Source of the DNA: Pseudohoeflea suaedae
Lineage (GTDB): Bacteria > Pseudomonadota > Alphaproteobacteria > Rhizobiales > Rhizobiaceae
Assembly: GCF_004354915.1 (NCBI RefSeq)
Contig: NZ_SMSI01000001.1
Coordinates: 248,001 to 312,000, forward strand
Reading direction: 5' to 3'
DNA length: 64,000 bases
Shown here piece by piece: positions 22,116-31,943 of the stretch (positions are counted from its first letter, which is position 1; each line of letters starts with the position of its first letter). The position numbers were made by a program, and so were the translations under genes. The notes below the pieces were generated by a model, which saw only the letters and a program-made list of their open reading frames with translations, was not told the DNA's origin and searched no databases.

Positions 22116-23176
22116 TGGCCGAAATCAAGGCGCATGAATTTGCGTCGCTGTCCCGCGGCGGTCGGATCTCCTACCCGATTGCGCTGATATTCGGTCCCGA
22201 TCGCGGTCTTGTGGCGGAGCGCGGCACGGAAATCGCGAACAATTCCGGCGTTGACCTGAAGGATGACTTCTCGGTCGTCCGCATGGACGCCTCCGAGCTG
22301 TCCGGTGATCCCGGCCGCCTGATCGATGAAGCCAATTCCGTCAGCCTTTTCGGTGGCGACCGCCTGATCTGGATCCGCAATGCGGGTGCGGAAAAAGGTC
22401 TGGTCGATGCACTTAAGGTCCTGGCCGGAACCGACCTTCCCTCTACCCGCATCATCATCGAGGCCGGGGATCTCAAGAAATCGAGCCCGTTGCGAAAGCT
22501 TGTGGCCGAGACCCGGACTGCCGTTGGCGTTCCCTGCTATGCGGATGACCCGCGCGCGGTCCAGGCCCTGATCGACGAGGAGCTGAAATCAGCCGGGCTT
22601 TCCATCGCCAGCGACGCCCGCGCCCGGTTGACCAGCATGCTCGGCGGAGACCGGCTCGCAAGTCGAGGGGAACTTCGCAAGCTCGCGCTTTACTGTCACG
22701 GTAACGGCCAGGTAACGGAAGAAGACGTGATTGCCGCCATCGGCGACGTCGCATCGCTCTCCGTGGACGATGCCGTCGATGCAGTTCTCGGCGGCGATCT
22801 GCGCAAGCTGGACATGGCTCTCGATCGCATCGAGAAATCCAAGCTCTCGGTCTTTCTCGTCCTGCGTGGGCTGATGTCGCAGTTTCTGCTGATGGATCTG
22901 ATGCGCGCCGAAATGGAAAATGACGGGCGCCAGCTCAATGCCGTGATGCAGGGCCGTGGCCGCGCCATTCATTTCAAGCGCAAACCCATCTTCGAAAAGG
23001 CGCTGCGCAACTGGTCCCTCGAGCTGATCCGCAAGGAGATCAAGCGCTTCGAGGATGCGATCTTCGAAACTAGAAACAAGCCGGCCATTGAATTCGCCCT
23101 GGCGCGAATTGCACTCATGCGAACATGCCTGATATCGGCCCGCCTTTCCGGCGGACCGCGTTTCATGCAAGGCTAG
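22115..23176 (+). CDS. holA: DNA polymerase III delta subunit
   Basis: HolA opens the beta clamp as part of the clamp-loader complex. The 353-residue protein has the expected AAA+-like first domain without a working P-loop (PIALIFGPDRGLVAERG near 20-36, VVRMDASELSGDPGRLIDEANSVSLFGGDRLIWIRNAG). The middle and C-terminal collar domains follow (LRKLALYCHGNGQVTEEDVIAAIGDVASLSVDDAVDAVL, and RKEIKRFEDAIFETRNKPAIEFALARIALM). Its length fits the family. The ATG shares its A with the lptE stop. It converges on parB with only 25 bases between the two stop codons. Confidence 0.93.
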   Translation: MAEIKAHEFASLSRGGRISYPIALIFGPDRGLVAERGTEIANNSGVDLKDDFSVVRMDASELSGDPGRLIDEANSVSLFGGDRLIWIRNAGAEKGLVDALKVLAGTDLPSTRIIIEAGDLKKSSPLRKLVAETRTAVGVPCYADDPRAVQALIDEELKSAGLSIASDARARLTSMLGGDRLASRGELRKLALYCHGNGQVTEEDVIAAIGDVASLSVDDAVDAVLGGDLRKLDMALDRIEKSKLSVFLVLRGLMSQFLLMDLMRAEMENDGRQLNAVMQGRGRAIHFKRKPIFEKALRNWSLELIRKEIKRFEDAIFETRNKPAIEFALARIALMRTCLISARLSGGPRFMQG

Positions 23177-23201
23177 AAATAGCCTAACCTATTGTTTTAT
23201 A

Positions 23202-24095
23202 TCATAGATCTGCGCCGAGAATTCGGCACAGGGATTCAAGCTGGTCGAGACTTTTGTAATCGATCTTGAGCGATCCGCCACGGCCTTTGTGACTGACGGC
23301 CACTTTCAGGCCCAGGCGATCGGTGAGATTGCGCTCCAGCGCCAGCGTGTCCGCGTCCTTCTCGACGCTCTTTTTCTCGAGCTCTTCCGATACGCCCTGC
23401 TCGGCGCGCTGGGCATCCTTCTGCGCGAGCTTTTCCGCATCGCGAACGGACAGGCCGCCATCGACGATCTGCCGTGCAAGCGCTTCCGGATCGGACGTCG
23501 AAACGATCGCGCGGGCGTGACCGGCGGAGAGTTCACCGGACGACAGCATCTGACGAACCACGTCAGGCAGTTTGAGAAGACGAAGCGAATTGGCGACGTG
23601 GCTGCGGCTCTTGCCGATAACTTCCCCGAGATCGTTCTGGGTATAGCTGTACTGCGCGATCAGCTGCTCGTAGCCGAGTGCCTCGTCAAGCGGGTTCAGA
23701 TCGCTGCGCTGGACGTTCTCGACGATGGCGATCTCGAGCGCCGTACGATCGTCGACATCGCGGACCAGAACCGGAATCTCCACCAAGCCGGCGAGCTGCG
23801 CCGCACGCCAGCGGCGTTCACCGGCGATGATCTCGAAATGATCGGCGGCCATGGTCCGCACGACCACCGGCTGGACGATGCCGTGCTTGCGGATGGACGA
23901 AGCAAGCTCCTCGAGCTCGGACTTGTCGAACGACCGGCGCGGGTTGTTGGGATTGCGGCTGACATGTTCGATCGGCACGAGGCGATCGGGCCGAACCGGC
24001 GCCCTCGAAGCGGCATCACCGGAGGCCGGCTGGTCGATTTCCCCGATCAGTGCGGCCAGTCCGCGGCCGAGGCGTTTCTTGGTGTCGTCTGCCAT
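23202..24095 (-). CDS. parB: Chromosome partitioning protein ParB
   Basis: ParB binds parS sites near the origin, spreads as a CTP-dependent sliding clamp and works with ParA to segregate origins. The 297-residue protein has an N-terminal basic stretch (KKRLGRGLAALIG), which interacts with ParA, and Box I/II (NPNNPRRSF; AGERRWRAAQLAG, the CTP-binding motif near 105-120). The helix-turn-helix is LGEVIGKSRSHVANSLRLLKLP, and a C-terminal dimerisation domain follows (KIDYKSLDQLESLCRILGA). ATG 24095 was chosen at MADDTKKRLGRG; the 54-residue upstream extension overlaps the parA end and is not conserved. It lies 28 bases downstream of parA. Confidence 0.97.
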   Translation of the reverse strand: MADDTKKRLGRGLAALIGEIDQPASGDAASRAPVRPDRLVPIEHVSRNPNNPRRSFDKSELEELASSIRKHGIVQPVVVRTMAADHFEIIAGERRWRAAQLAGLVEIPVLVRDVDDRTALEIAIVENVQRSDLNPLDEALGYEQLIAQYSYTQNDLGEVIGKSRSHVANSLRLLKLPDVVRQMLSSGELSAGHARAIVSTSDPEALARQIVDGGLSVRDAEKLAQKDAQRAEQGVSEELEKKSVEKDADTLALERNLTDRLGLKVAVSHKGRGGSLKIDYKSLDQLESLCRILGADL

Positions 24096-24123
24096 CTTAC
24101 CCGTCCATGCTCTGCGATATGCG

Positions 24124-24918
24124 TCAGGCTGCCTTGCGGCTGCGTTCGCGCTGTATGACTTCGGAAGCAAGCTGCAGATAGGCCTGGCTTCCGGCACATT
24201 TGAGATCGTACAGGATCGCGGGCTTGCCGTAAGACGGAGCCTCGGACACGCGCACATTGCGGGGGATCAGCGTCCTGTAGACCTTCTCACCCAGATGCGA
24301 GCGAACATCCTCGACCACCTGCTGGGCGAGATTGTTGCGTGCATCATACATCGTCATCACGATGCCCTGAATATCGAGCCCCGAATTGAGCGTATCGCGC
24401 ACCCGCGACACGGTCTCCAGAAGCTGGCTCAAACCTTCAAGCGCGAAGAATTCACACTGCAGCGGCACCAGGATGGAATGCGCGGCCGCCATGGCATTCA
24501 TGGTCAGGAGGTTGAGCGATGGCGGGCAGTCGACCAGGATGTAGGAATAGCGCCTGGCATCGTCGGCCTGAACGGCATTCTTGAGGCGATAGATGCGGTC
24601 CTTCTCGCCGGCGATTTCAAGCTCGACACCCAGAAGATCCATCGTCGAAGGGATAATGGAGAGATGCGGCACCACGGTCTGCATCGCCGTTTCCGACACC
24701 GATGCACCATTGGTCAGGATGTCGTAGGTCGAAGATGCACGATCACGACGATCGACCCCGAGACCCGTGCTGGCATTGCCCTGCGGATCGAGATCGACGA
24801 TCAGCACTTCCTCGCCGATGGCGGCAAGTGCCGTTGCCAGATTGATTGCTGTGGTGGTCTTGCCGACGCCGCCCTTCTGGTTGGCGATGGTGATGATCCT
24901 GTTCGAGGCCGCCCTCAT
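24124..24918 (-). CDS. parA: Chromosome partitioning ATPase ParA
   Basis: ParA is the deviant-Walker ATPase that moves ParB-parS complexes along the nucleoid. The 264-residue protein has the deviant P-loop KGGVGKTT near 13-20 (first lysine at the signature position), Walker A' (IVDLDPQGNAS) and Walker B-like ILVDCPPSLNLLTMNAM. Conserved basic residues toward the C-terminus (ERSRKAA) suit non-specific DNA binding. ATG 24918 overlaps the rsmG stop (ATGA), giving coupled translation; the longer upstream frame runs inside rsmG and was rejected. It is the chromosomal type, with no N-terminal helix-turn-helix as in RepA-like plasmid forms. Confidence 0.97.
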   Translation of the reverse strand: MRAASNRIITIANQKGGVGKTTTAINLATALAAIGEEVLIVDLDPQGNASTGLGVDRRDRASSTYDILTNGASVSETAMQTVVPHLSIIPSTMDLLGVELEIAGEKDRIYRLKNAVQADDARRYSYILVDCPPSLNLLTMNAMAAAHSILVPLQCEFFALEGLSQLLETVSRVRDTLNSGLDIQGIVMTMYDARNNLAQQVVEDVRSHLGEKVYRTLIPRNVRVSEAPSYGKPAILYDLKCAGSQAYLQLASEVIQRERSRKAA

Positions 24919-25556
24919 GACTTGCCTGCGCCTATCTTCTCGAGTTGTCGGACCTGCAGGATGACGGATCCGTCCAGCACCCTGGAAGGATGTTCTACCA
25001 GATCGAATTGCCAATTCCCACGCGCTATCGCCACTTCATCGCGATATCCAAAGCCTTTATGGAACCAGCACTCCAGCGTCGGATTCCTTTTGGCAACGGG
25101 TTCTACGAATGCGAGCAATTCATCGAGAGACGAAAGCGCACGCGCCGATATGGCCTGCGGTTGATCGATCGTCGGGATCGCGGCCTCGATGCGCGCGGGA
25201 TGAACCGAGGCCCTTGCACCGGTTTCAGTAATGGCCGTTCGCAGGAAGGCCGCCTTCTTGTTGTTGCTCTCGATGAGGTGAACCCATCCCTCCCCCGCCT
25301 CGGCGAGACAAATCGCCGTGACGAGACCGGGAAAGCCGGCGCCGCTTCCCAGATCCGCCCACACCTTGGGCTCGGGCGTGAGGGCGAACAGCTGAAGCGA
25401 ATCCTCGATATGGCGGCTCCACAGTTCGTCAAGCGTGCTGGGCGCGACCAGATTGATGGACTTCTGCCATTTGCGGACGAGCGATTCGTAGGTCTTCAGG
25501 CGGTCTCTTGTTTCACGTGAAACAAAACGGGAATCCCCGGAATTTTGCGGCTTCAT
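24915..25556 (-). CDS. rsmG: 16S rRNA m7G527 methyltransferase RsmG (GidB)
   Basis: RsmG methylates G527 of 16S rRNA; loss gives low-level streptomycin resistance in many bacteria. The 213-residue protein has the family pattern YESLVRKWQKSINLVAPSTLDELWSRHIEDSLQL, the SAM-binding motif DLGSGAGFPGLVTAI (about residues 69-83) and HLIESNNKKAAFLRTA. It begins six bases after mnmG and overlaps parA by four. A perfect parS palindrome lies within codons about 11-16, so a short stretch of coding sequence (FVSRET) serves two roles. Confidence 0.96.
   Translation of the reverse strand: MKPQNSGDSRFVSRETRDRLKTYESLVRKWQKSINLVAPSTLDELWSRHIEDSLQLFALTPEPKVWADLGSGAGFPGLVTAICLAEAGEGWVHLIESNNKKAAFLRTAITETGARASVHPARIEAAIPTIDQPQAISARALSSLDELLAFVEPVAKRNPTLECWFHKGFGYRDEVAIARGNWQFDLVEHPSRVLDGSVILQVRQLEKIGAGKS
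25509..25524. other. parS site, perfect 16-base consensus, inside rsmG
   Basis: TGTTTCACGTGAAACA is an exact, fully palindromic parS site, the ParB target conserved from Bacillus to Caulobacter. It lies in the 5' coding part of rsmG, about 6.5 kb from the proposed oriC and about 1.4 kb from parB. It is the best match of the five sites. Confidence 0.92.
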
Positions 25557-25562
25557 TGTAGA

Positions 25563-27434
25563 TTATCCAGCATTTACAGCAGCTTGCACGCGACCAGACC
25601 TTTTGAGATTGGCCAGGACAAGTGCCACGGCAGCCGGCGTCATTCCCTCGATCCGTTCCATCTGACCGATGGATGCCGGGCGCGCGGTGTTGAGCTTCTT
25701 CTTCAGCTCATTGGAAAGACCCGGCAGCGAGCCATAGTCGAAATCGTCGGGAATACTCCGTCCCTCTTCCTTCTGACGCGCTACCACCTCTTCCGCCTGG
25801 CGCTCGAGATAGACGGCATAAGCCGCATCGATCGACATCGCCTCGAGAACCTTGGCATCGAATGCGCCGAGCTGCGGCCAGATCCGCATGACGCGCTCGA
25901 GCGAGATATCCGGGTAGGAAAGGAGGGTGAAGGCCGAACGGCGAATACCATCCTTGTTCAGAGCCAGGCCATGGATTTCAGCCTCGTTCGGCGAGACACT
26001 GACAGTCTTCGCCAAGGCGATACATTTCGCCACCGAATCGGAATAGGTTTCGAACTTGGTCCGGCGCGCTTCCGAGACGATACCAAGAGACATCGCCTTC
26101 GGCGTCAGCCGCATGTCGGCATTGTCGGCGCGCAGTGACAGGCGGAACTCGGCCCGCGACGTGAACATGCGATAAGGCTCGGTCACACCATGCGTGGTCA
26201 GATCATCGACCATCACACCGATATAGGATACCGTCCGGCTGAATTGCACCGGACCGCGACCGGTCGAGATCATCGCGGCATTGAGACCGGCAACCAGACC
26301 CTGCGCAGCGGCTTCCTCATAACCGGTCGTGCCATTGATCTGACCGGCGAGGTAAAGTCCGGTGACCGCACGCGTCTCGAGCGTCGGCCGCAACTCGCGC
26401 GCATCGACATGATCATATTCGATCGCGTAGCCATGCTGCTTGATGCGAACATTCTCAAGTCCGGGAATGGACCTCAGAAACAGGTCCTGGACATCTTCGG
26501 GAAGCGAGGTCGATATACCGTTGGGATAGATCGTATCGTCATCCAGACCCTCCGGCTCGAGGAAGATCTGGTGCCCGTCGCGCTCGCCGAAGCGGACGAT
26601 CTTGTCCTCGATCGACGGGCAATAGCGCGGGCCCACGCCTTCGATCCTGCCTGAATACATGGCGGAGCGATGAATATTCTCCTCGATGATCCGGTGGGTT
26701 TCGCTCGTCGTGCGGGTAATTCCGCAGCGGATCTGCCTTTGCGGGACCTCGTCCGTCATGAATGAGAAGGGAACCGGATCTTCGTCGGCATCCTGCCAGC
26801 TTACCTTGTCCCAATCGATCGTCGTACCATCCAGGCGCGCCGGCGTGCCGGTCTTGAGACGTCCGAGCTTGAAGCCGAAACCCGTCAGCGTATCCGACAG
26901 GCCGAGTGACGGCGCTTCACCGACACGTCCGGCCGGCACGGTCCGATCGCCGATATGGATCATCCCGCGCAAGAACGTACCTGTGGTGAGGATGACCGCC
27001 TTGGCTGCAATGCTTCGCCCGTCCTTGAGCTTGACGCCGGTAACAGCCCCGTCGGCGTGCTCGAGATCCCATGCCTCGCCTTCCAGCAGTTCGAGATTGG
27101 GTTGCGCCTTGAGCAGGTCCTGGATCTTTTCGCGATAGAGCTTGCGGTCGGCCTGTGTCCGGGGACCGCGCACGGCAGGACCTTTGCGCCGATTTAGCAG
27201 ACGGAACTGGATGCCCGCATGGTCTGCAGCAATACCCATGATGCCATCCATCGCGTCGATCTCGCGAACAAGATGACCCTTGCCGAGACCGCCGATCGCC
27301 GGATTGCAAGACATGACGCCGATCGTATCGATACGATTGGTCAGCAGAAGCGTCCTGGCGCCGGCACGGGCGGAAGCTGCCGCAGCTTCGCTGCCGGCAT
27401 GACCGCCACCAATCACAATGACATCATAATCCAT
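25563..27434 (-). CDS. mnmG: tRNA U34 carboxymethylaminomethyl synthesis FAD enzyme MnmG (GidA)
   Basis: MnmG works with MnmE to place carboxymethylaminomethyl groups on U34 of certain tRNAs, using FAD, NADH and methylene-THF. The 623-residue protein opens with the FAD-binding motif [19 protein letters not shown], then has [24 protein letters not shown] near 40-64, the second conserved region [14 protein letters not shown] near 270, and [20 protein letters not shown] near 365. The C-terminal helical domain binds MnmE and tRNA. The start has GGGGAG about nine bases upstream. mnmE is the next gene upstream, with 136 bases between that hold two parS sites. Confidence 0.98.
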   Translation of the reverse strand: MDYDVIVIGGGHAGSEAAAASARAGARTLLLTNRIDTIGVMSCNPAIGGLGKGHLVREIDAMDGIMGIAADHAGIQFRLLNRRKGPAVRGPRTQADRKLYREKIQDLLKAQPNLELLEGEAWDLEHADGAVTGVKLKDGRSIAAKAVILTTGTFLRGMIHIGDRTVPAGRVGEAPSLGLSDTLTGFGFKLGRLKTGTPARLDGTTIDWDKVSWQDADEDPVPFSFMTDEVPQRQIRCGITRTTSETHRIIEENIHRSAMYSGRIEGVGPRYCPSIEDKIVRFGERDGHQIFLEPEGLDDDTIYPNGISTSLPEDVQDLFLRSIPGLENVRIKQHGYAIEYDHVDARELRPTLETRAVTGLYLAGQINGTTGYEEAAAQGLVAGLNAAMISTGRGPVQFSRTVSYIGVMVDDLTTHGVTEPYRMFTSRAEFRLSLRADNADMRLTPKAMSLGIVSEARRTKFETYSDSVAKCIALAKTVSVSPNEAEIHGLALNKDGIRRSAFTLLSYPDISLERVMRIWPQLGAFDAKVLEAMSIDAAYAVYLERQAEEVVARQKEEGRSIPDDFDYGSLPGLSNELKKKLNTARPASIGQMERIEGMTPAAVALVLANLKRSGRVQAAVNAG

Positions 27435-27506
27435 GGTTCACTCTCCCCTTCCAGGGGTGATGCGGTTGGACTCATAGCGGGTAGTGCCCGAGAATTGCAC
27501 CTCGGG

Positions 27507-27522
27507 CGTTTCACGTGAAACA
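27507..27522. other. parS site between mnmE and mnmG
   Basis: CGTTTCACGTGAAACA matches 15 of 16 bases of the consensus and keeps the perfect 14-base palindrome GTTTCACGTGAAAC. It is intergenic, 4.5 kb from the proposed oriC, and pairs with a second site 52 bases away. Confidence 0.9.
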
Positions 27523-27558
27523 ATTTTATTGCGAATCACTCACGATCTGGATTCGGAT

Positions 27559-27574
27559 GTTTCACGTGAATCAC
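27559..27574. other. parS site overlapping the mnmE stop codon
   Basis: TGTTTCACGTGAATCA matches 15 of 16 consensus bases. The single change falls in the bases that form the mnmE stop codon (27571-27573), so the mismatch may be forced by coding. Together with the site at 27507-27522 it forms a parS pair. Confidence 0.85.
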
Positions 27575-28872
27575 TTGCCGATGCAGAACTGCGAGAATAT
27601 CACACCCAAAAGATCTTCCACGTTCACGCGCCCGGTAATCCGCCCCAAAGCCTCTGACGCGGCCATCAGCTCGGAAGCCGCGATCTCGGAGCCGAGCACC
27701 CTCGCTTCAAGACCTGCTTCGATACGCGAAACTGCCTCGCGAAGCAATGTTTCGTGACGCTGCCGATTTGGCAGACCTTCAATACGGCCGGATCTCTGCG
27801 CCAGTTCCCGGGCAATAAGGTCGATCAGCTGCCGCACACCTTCACCCGATACGGCCGAGAGGGACAGGCTACCCGGCCCTTCGGTCACATCCCGGATATC
27901 CGACTTGCTGTGCACCCTGATGCAGGGAACATCCGGCAGTCGATCCGGAATCTCGGAATTTCCGTCATCCAGAAGCAGAATGAGATCCGCTGCCTCGGCC
28001 ATCCGCAATGACCGGCGGATGCCTTCTGATTCCACCTCGTCCTCAGTCTCGCGGAGGCCGGCCGTGTCGATCACCCGGACCAGATGCCCGCCAATATCAA
28101 GCCTCACCTCGATGGAATCGCGAGTGGTCCCCGGGCGATCCGAGACAATGGCGACGTCACGGTCCGCCAACCGGTTGAGCAATGTCGACTTACCGACATT
28201 CGGCGCGCCCACCAATGCCACGCGGAAGCCGTCCCTTATTGTCTCGCCCCACTTAACGCATTGAATATGTTGTTCTATTTCAGATTTCAACGCGGTGATA
28301 TCGGGCCAGACCTGATCTGCGACAGTACCGGGAACATCCTCTTCGTCGGCAAAGTCGAAATCCGCTTCGAGCATCGCCCTGCAATGGGTCAGGCGATGCA
28401 TCCAGCCCTCATAGAGGCTGTTGAGGTGCCCGCCGGCCTGATCGAGCGCAGCGCGGCGCTGCATTTCCGTCTCCGCCGCCAAAAGGTCTGACAGGCCCTC
28501 GACGGCCGTGAGATCCATCTTGCCATTGTCGAACGCGCGGCGTGTGAACTCGCCGGCTTCCGCCTGGCGAAAACCATCAAGCGCGGAGAGCACCTCGAGA
28601 AATCGCGCAACGACCGCGCGGCTGCCGTGAAGATGAAATTCTCCACACTCCTCACCCGTAAAGGAGGCGGGTGCGGGAAAATAAAGGGCCAGCCCACGAT
28701 CGATGGGCTGCCCGTCGCTGTCGCGGAACACGCGATAGGCGGCATGCCGCGCTTCCGGTACCGATCCGCATATCGTTTCGAAAGCGAATCGAGTCCCGGA
28801 ACCGGAGATACGGATGACGGCCACGCCGGAAGGCAGACCCCCGGTCGAGAGGGAGAAGATCGTTTCGCTCAC
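27571..28872 (-). CDS. mnmE: tRNA modification GTPase MnmE (TrmE)
   Basis: MnmE is the GTPase partner of MnmG in U34 modification. The 433-residue protein has the N-terminal folate-binding domain (TIFSLSTGGLPSGVAVIRISG and FTGEECGEFHLHGSRAVV), then a helical domain with an inserted G domain. The G domain has G1 GAPNVGKST near 215-223, G3 DTAGLRETEDEVE, and a G4-type motif HSKSD. It ends with the invariant C-terminal zinc/thiol motif FCIGK. It is slightly short but complete. It lies 26 bases downstream of rho on the same strand, the standard rhizobial order rho-mnmE-mnmG. Confidence 0.97.
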   Translation of the reverse strand: MSETIFSLSTGGLPSGVAVIRISGSGTRFAFETICGSVPEARHAAYRVFRDSDGQPIDRGLALYFPAPASFTGEECGEFHLHGSRAVVARFLEVLSALDGFRQAEAGEFTRRAFDNGKMDLTAVEGLSDLLAAETEMQRRAALDQAGGHLNSLYEGWMHRLTHCRAMLEADFDFADEEDVPGTVADQVWPDITALKSEIEQHIQCVKWGETIRDGFRVALVGAPNVGKSTLLNRLADRDVAIVSDRPGTTRDSIEVRLDIGGHLVRVIDTAGLRETEDEVESEGIRRSLRMAEAADLILLLDDGNSEIPDRLPDVPCIRVHSKSDIRDVTEGPGSLSLSAVSGEGVRQLIDLIARELAQRSGRIEGLPNRQRHETLLREAVSRIEAGLEARVLGSEIAASELMAASEALGRITGRVNVEDLLGVIFSQFCIGK

Positions 28873-28898
28873 GAATCGCTCCCGCTGTTCTCAGTGGA

Positions 28899-30164
28899 TC
28901 AGGTGTTCATCGAGTCGAAGAAATCCGAATTGGTCTTCGTCTGCTTGAGCTTGTCTATAAGGAATTCGATCGCATCCGTCGTGCCCATGGGCGCAAGGAT
29001 CCGGCGCAGCACGAAGATCTTCTGCAGATCCTGGCGCTGAACCAGAAGGTCTTCCTTGCGGGTGCCGGACTTGAGAATGTCCATGGCCGGGAAGATGCGC
29101 TTGTCCGCCACCTTGCGGTCGAGAACGATTTCCGAGTTACCGGTGCCCTTGAATTCTTCGAAGATGACTTCGTCCATGCGCGAGCCGGTATCGATCAGCG
29201 CGGTGGCGATGATCGTCAGCGAGCCGCCTTCCTCGATATTGCGTGCGGCACCGAAGAAGCGCTTCGGACGCTGCAGGGCGTTGGCATCCACACCACCGGT
29301 CAGCACCTTGCCGGATGACGGCACCACGGTGTTGTAGGCGCGACCGAGACGGGTGATCGAATCGAGCAGGATCACGACATCGCGGCCATGCTCGACGAGG
29401 CGCTTGGCCTTCTCGATCACCATTTCGGCCACCTGCACGTGGCGAACGGCGGGCTCGTCGAAGGTCGAGGAGACGACCTCGCCCTTCACCGAACGCTGCA
29501 TGTCGGTCACTTCTTCCGGACGTTCGTCGATCAGCAGAACGATCAGGTAGCATTCCGGATGATTTGCGGTGATCGAATGCGCGATATTCTGCAGAAGAAC
29601 CGTCTTACCGGTACGCGGCGGCGCGACGATGAGGCCGCGCTGGCCCTTGCCGAGGGGAGCGACGAGATCGATCACGCGCGGAGAATTGTCCTTCGTGGTC
29701 GGGTTCTCGAGCTCCATCCGCAGCCGCTCCGTCGGATAGAGCGGAGTCAGATTGTCGAAATGGACCTTGTGGCGGATCTTCTCGGGATCCTCGAAGTTGA
29801 TCGTGTTGACCTTGAGAAGCGCGAAATAGCGTTCGCCTTCCTTCGGGCCGCGGATCGGGCCTTCGACGGTGTCGCCCGTCTTCAGCGAGAAGCGGCGGAT
29901 CTGCGAGGGCGAAATGTAGATGTCGTCCGGACCGGGAAGATAGTTGGCCTGCGCCGAGCGCATGAAGCCGAAACCGTCCTGCAATACCTCGACGACGCCT
30001 TCACCGATGATTTCCACGTCCTGGGCTGCAAGCCGTTTCAGGATGGCGAACATCAGCTCCTGCTTGCGCATGACGCTGGCGTTTTCCACCTCGACCGATT
30101 CGGCGAACTCCAGAAGGTCTGTCGGTGTCTTGTTCTTAAGCTCTTGAAGCTTCATTTCCTGCAT
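28899..30164 (-). CDS. rho: Transcription termination factor Rho
   Basis: Rho is the hexameric RNA helicase that ends untranslated transcripts. The 421-residue protein has the N-terminal helical domain ([17 protein letters not shown]), the OB RNA-binding fold ([37 protein letters not shown]) and Walker A ([14 protein letters not shown] near 175). The Q-loop and R-loop region [40 protein letters not shown] is intact. ATG 30164 was chosen because [10 protein letters not shown] matches the family start; the 38-residue upstream frame is not conserved. No strong Shine-Dalgarno is visible, and another ATG (30155) is close by. Confidence 0.97.
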   Translation of the reverse strand: MQEMKLQELKNKTPTDLLEFAESVEVENASVMRKQELMFAILKRLAAQDVEIIGEGVVEVLQDGFGFMRSAQANYLPGPDDIYISPSQIRRFSLKTGDTVEGPIRGPKEGERYFALLKVNTINFEDPEKIRHKVHFDNLTPLYPTERLRMELENPTTKDNSPRVIDLVAPLGKGQRGLIVAPPRTGKTVLLQNIAHSITANHPECYLIVLLIDERPEEVTDMQRSVKGEVVSSTFDEPAVRHVQVAEMVIEKAKRLVEHGRDVVILLDSITRLGRAYNTVVPSSGKVLTGGVDANALQRPKRFFGAARNIEEGGSLTIIATALIDTGSRMDEVIFEEFKGTGNSEIVLDRKVADKRIFPAMDILKSGTRKEDLLVQRQDLQKIFVLRRILAPMGTTDAIEFLIDKLKQTKTNSDFFDSMNT

Positions 30165-30336
30165 GGGAAATCCGTATATTCTGATATTTGGAGAGTTGCG
30201 GATGGACCTGGAATGTTCGGCGAGCGCCGACGCGATACAAACATCCGCTAAGGAGATGCCACTTAGATAGCGTTTCACAGGAAACGCCGCAAGCCCCGTT
30301 TTCCGGCGCTCTCAATGGCGTCATGCGCCTATTCGC

Positions 30337-30912
30337 TCAGGAAAACGGTTTTATGATGACGAATATCACGATCCCGATCATCAGAACCGTCGGAATTTCA
30401 TTGCGCATCCGCCACTGACGCGCCGTTCCCGGCCGCTCGCCGGCCGCGAACCGTTTCGCCGATTTCGCCAGATAGTGATGAAACCCGGTAAGACCCGCCA
30501 CGAACAGGATCTTCAGCCACAGCCACAGGCCGATGAAACCGAAACCGAGCCAGGCGAGTGCCAGGCCGGCACCCCAGGTCACCATCATCGCCGGGCCCAT
30601 GATGACCTTCAGAAGCCGGGATTCCATGACGATGAATGTGCGATCCGTTTCCGAATCCGGTTCACAATCGCTGTGATAGACGAAAATCCGGGGCAGGTAG
30701 AACAGCCCCACCATCCAGGAGATGACCGCAACGACGTGAAGGACCTTCAGCCACTCGTAGAGCCAGGGCGGCTGAAAGATGATGGCGAGAATTGCCAGGA
30801 CGACGACCGCGGCGATCCAGAATGCCGCCTTGCGGGCCGCCCTGCGCCCCTCAGCGGCCGACACGGCCTTTTCCGGCCCCACGGAGCCTCTGCCGTTATC
30901 TTGCGCGCTCAC
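30337..30912 (-). CDS. hemJ: Protoporphyrinogen IX oxidase HemJ
   Basis: HemJ oxidises protoporphyrinogen IX to protoporphyrin IX in the inner membrane. The 191-residue protein has a hydrophilic leader, then four or more membrane helices ([75 protein letters not shown]). The conserved [25 protein letters not shown] segment holds the histidine expected to bind heme, and [19 protein letters not shown] is a second family motif. It starts four bases inside the end of hemE, so the two heme-pathway genes form one unit. The 172-base gap to rho holds no gene. Confidence 0.93.
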   Translation of the reverse strand: MSAQDNGRGSVGPEKAVSAAEGRRAARKAAFWIAAVVVLAILAIIFQPPWLYEWLKVLHVVAVISWMVGLFYLPRIFVYHSDCEPDSETDRTFIVMESRLLKVIMGPAMMVTWGAGLALAWLGFGFIGLWLWLKILFVAGLTGFHHYLAKSAKRFAAGERPGTARQWRMRNEIPTVLMIGIVIFVIIKPFS

Positions 30913-31943
30913 GCCCGTCTCCAGCCTCTCACGCGTTCAACGAGCCGTGTGACGTTTTCGGGATCGGCCTGCGGGGTGATGCCATGGCCGAGATTGAAGA
31001 TGAACGGACCTTCCGAGAGATCCGACATCACGCGGTCGATCCCCTCGTCCAGTGCCCTACCGCCGGCCACCATGAGAAGCGGGTCGAGATTGCCCTGAAC
31101 TGCCCCACCCTGCTGGATCCTTCGTGCCAGCGAACGCGGCACAGTCCAGTCGAGCCCGACGCAATCCACGCCGGTGCGTTCCCGGTAATCCTCGAGAAGC
31201 GCACCCGCCCCCTTGGCAAAACCGATGATCCTGGCGCCCGGTCGCGCTGCCCGCACCAGATCGACGATCCTTTTCATCGGCCTTACGCAGAAACGGTCGA
31301 AATCGGTCTCGCTCAGAACACCCGCCCAGGAATCGAATATCTGCAGCGCGTCGGCACCCGCATCGAGCTGCTGGACCAGATATTCGGCAGAAAGCTCGCT
31401 GATCGCGTCGAGGAGTTTCAGGAACTCATCCGGATGGTTCATGGCAAACAGCCGCGCAGGGGCCTGTTCCGGTGTGCCGCGGCCGGCGATCATGTAGGTC
31501 GCAACCGTCCATGGAGCGCCGCAGAAACCCAGGAGCGCCGTTTCCTCCGGCAGGTCCCCGCGCAACCGCCGAACCGTTTCGAAGACCGGCCCAAGCTTCC
31601 TGGCGATTTCGGGTTTCGGAAGGTTTGCGATCTCCTCGGCAGAGATGGGATCCATTCGCGGCCCCTCGCCTTCCACGAAACGGACGTTCCGCTCCAAGGC
31701 ATCGGGAATCACCAGGATGTCGGAGAAGAGGATGGAGGCATCGAGACCGAAACGCCGGATCGGCTGCATCGTCACTTCAACAGCCAAGTCCGGGGTGTAG
31801 CAAAGATCGAGAAAGCCGTTGGCTTGCGAACGGGTTGCCCGGTACTCGGGCAGGTAGCGTCCAGCCTGGCGCATCAGCCAGATCGGAGGCGGGGTGACCG
31901 CTTCACCTTCAAGGACTTTCAAGAGCTTTCTGACGGACGTCAT
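30909..31943 (-). CDS. hemE: Uroporphyrinogen decarboxylase
   Basis: HemE removes four carboxyl groups from uroporphyrinogen III to give coproporphyrinogen III. The 344-residue protein has the two family signatures: [17 protein letters not shown] near the N-terminus (conserved arginines of the substrate site) and [16 protein letters not shown] in the middle. Other core motifs are [19 protein letters not shown] at the C-terminus. ATG 31943 has GGAAGG just upstream; the TTG six bases earlier was rejected. It is the left border of the proposed replication origin, exactly as hemE is in Caulobacter and related genomes. Confidence 0.97.
   Translation of the reverse strand: MTSVRKLLKVLEGEAVTPPPIWLMRQAGRYLPEYRATRSQANGFLDLCYTPDLAVEVTMQPIRRFGLDASILFSDILVIPDALERNVRFVEGEGPRMDPISAEEIANLPKPEIARKLGPVFETVRRLRGDLPEETALLGFCGAPWTVATYMIAGRGTPEQAPARLFAMNHPDEFLKLLDAISELSAEYLVQQLDAGADALQIFDSWAGVLSETDFDRFCVRPMKRIVDLVRAARPGARIIGFAKGAGALLEDYRERTGVDCVGLDWTVPRSLARRIQQGGAVQGNLDPLLMVAGGRALDEGIDRVMSDLSEGPFIFNLGHGITPQADPENVTRLVERVRGWRRA

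Noticed and set aside
30271-30286. parS-like palindrome CGTTTCACAGGAAACG upstream of rho
   Set aside because: The central CACGTG is broken (CACAGG), which should destroy ParB recognition; kept only as a possible decayed site.
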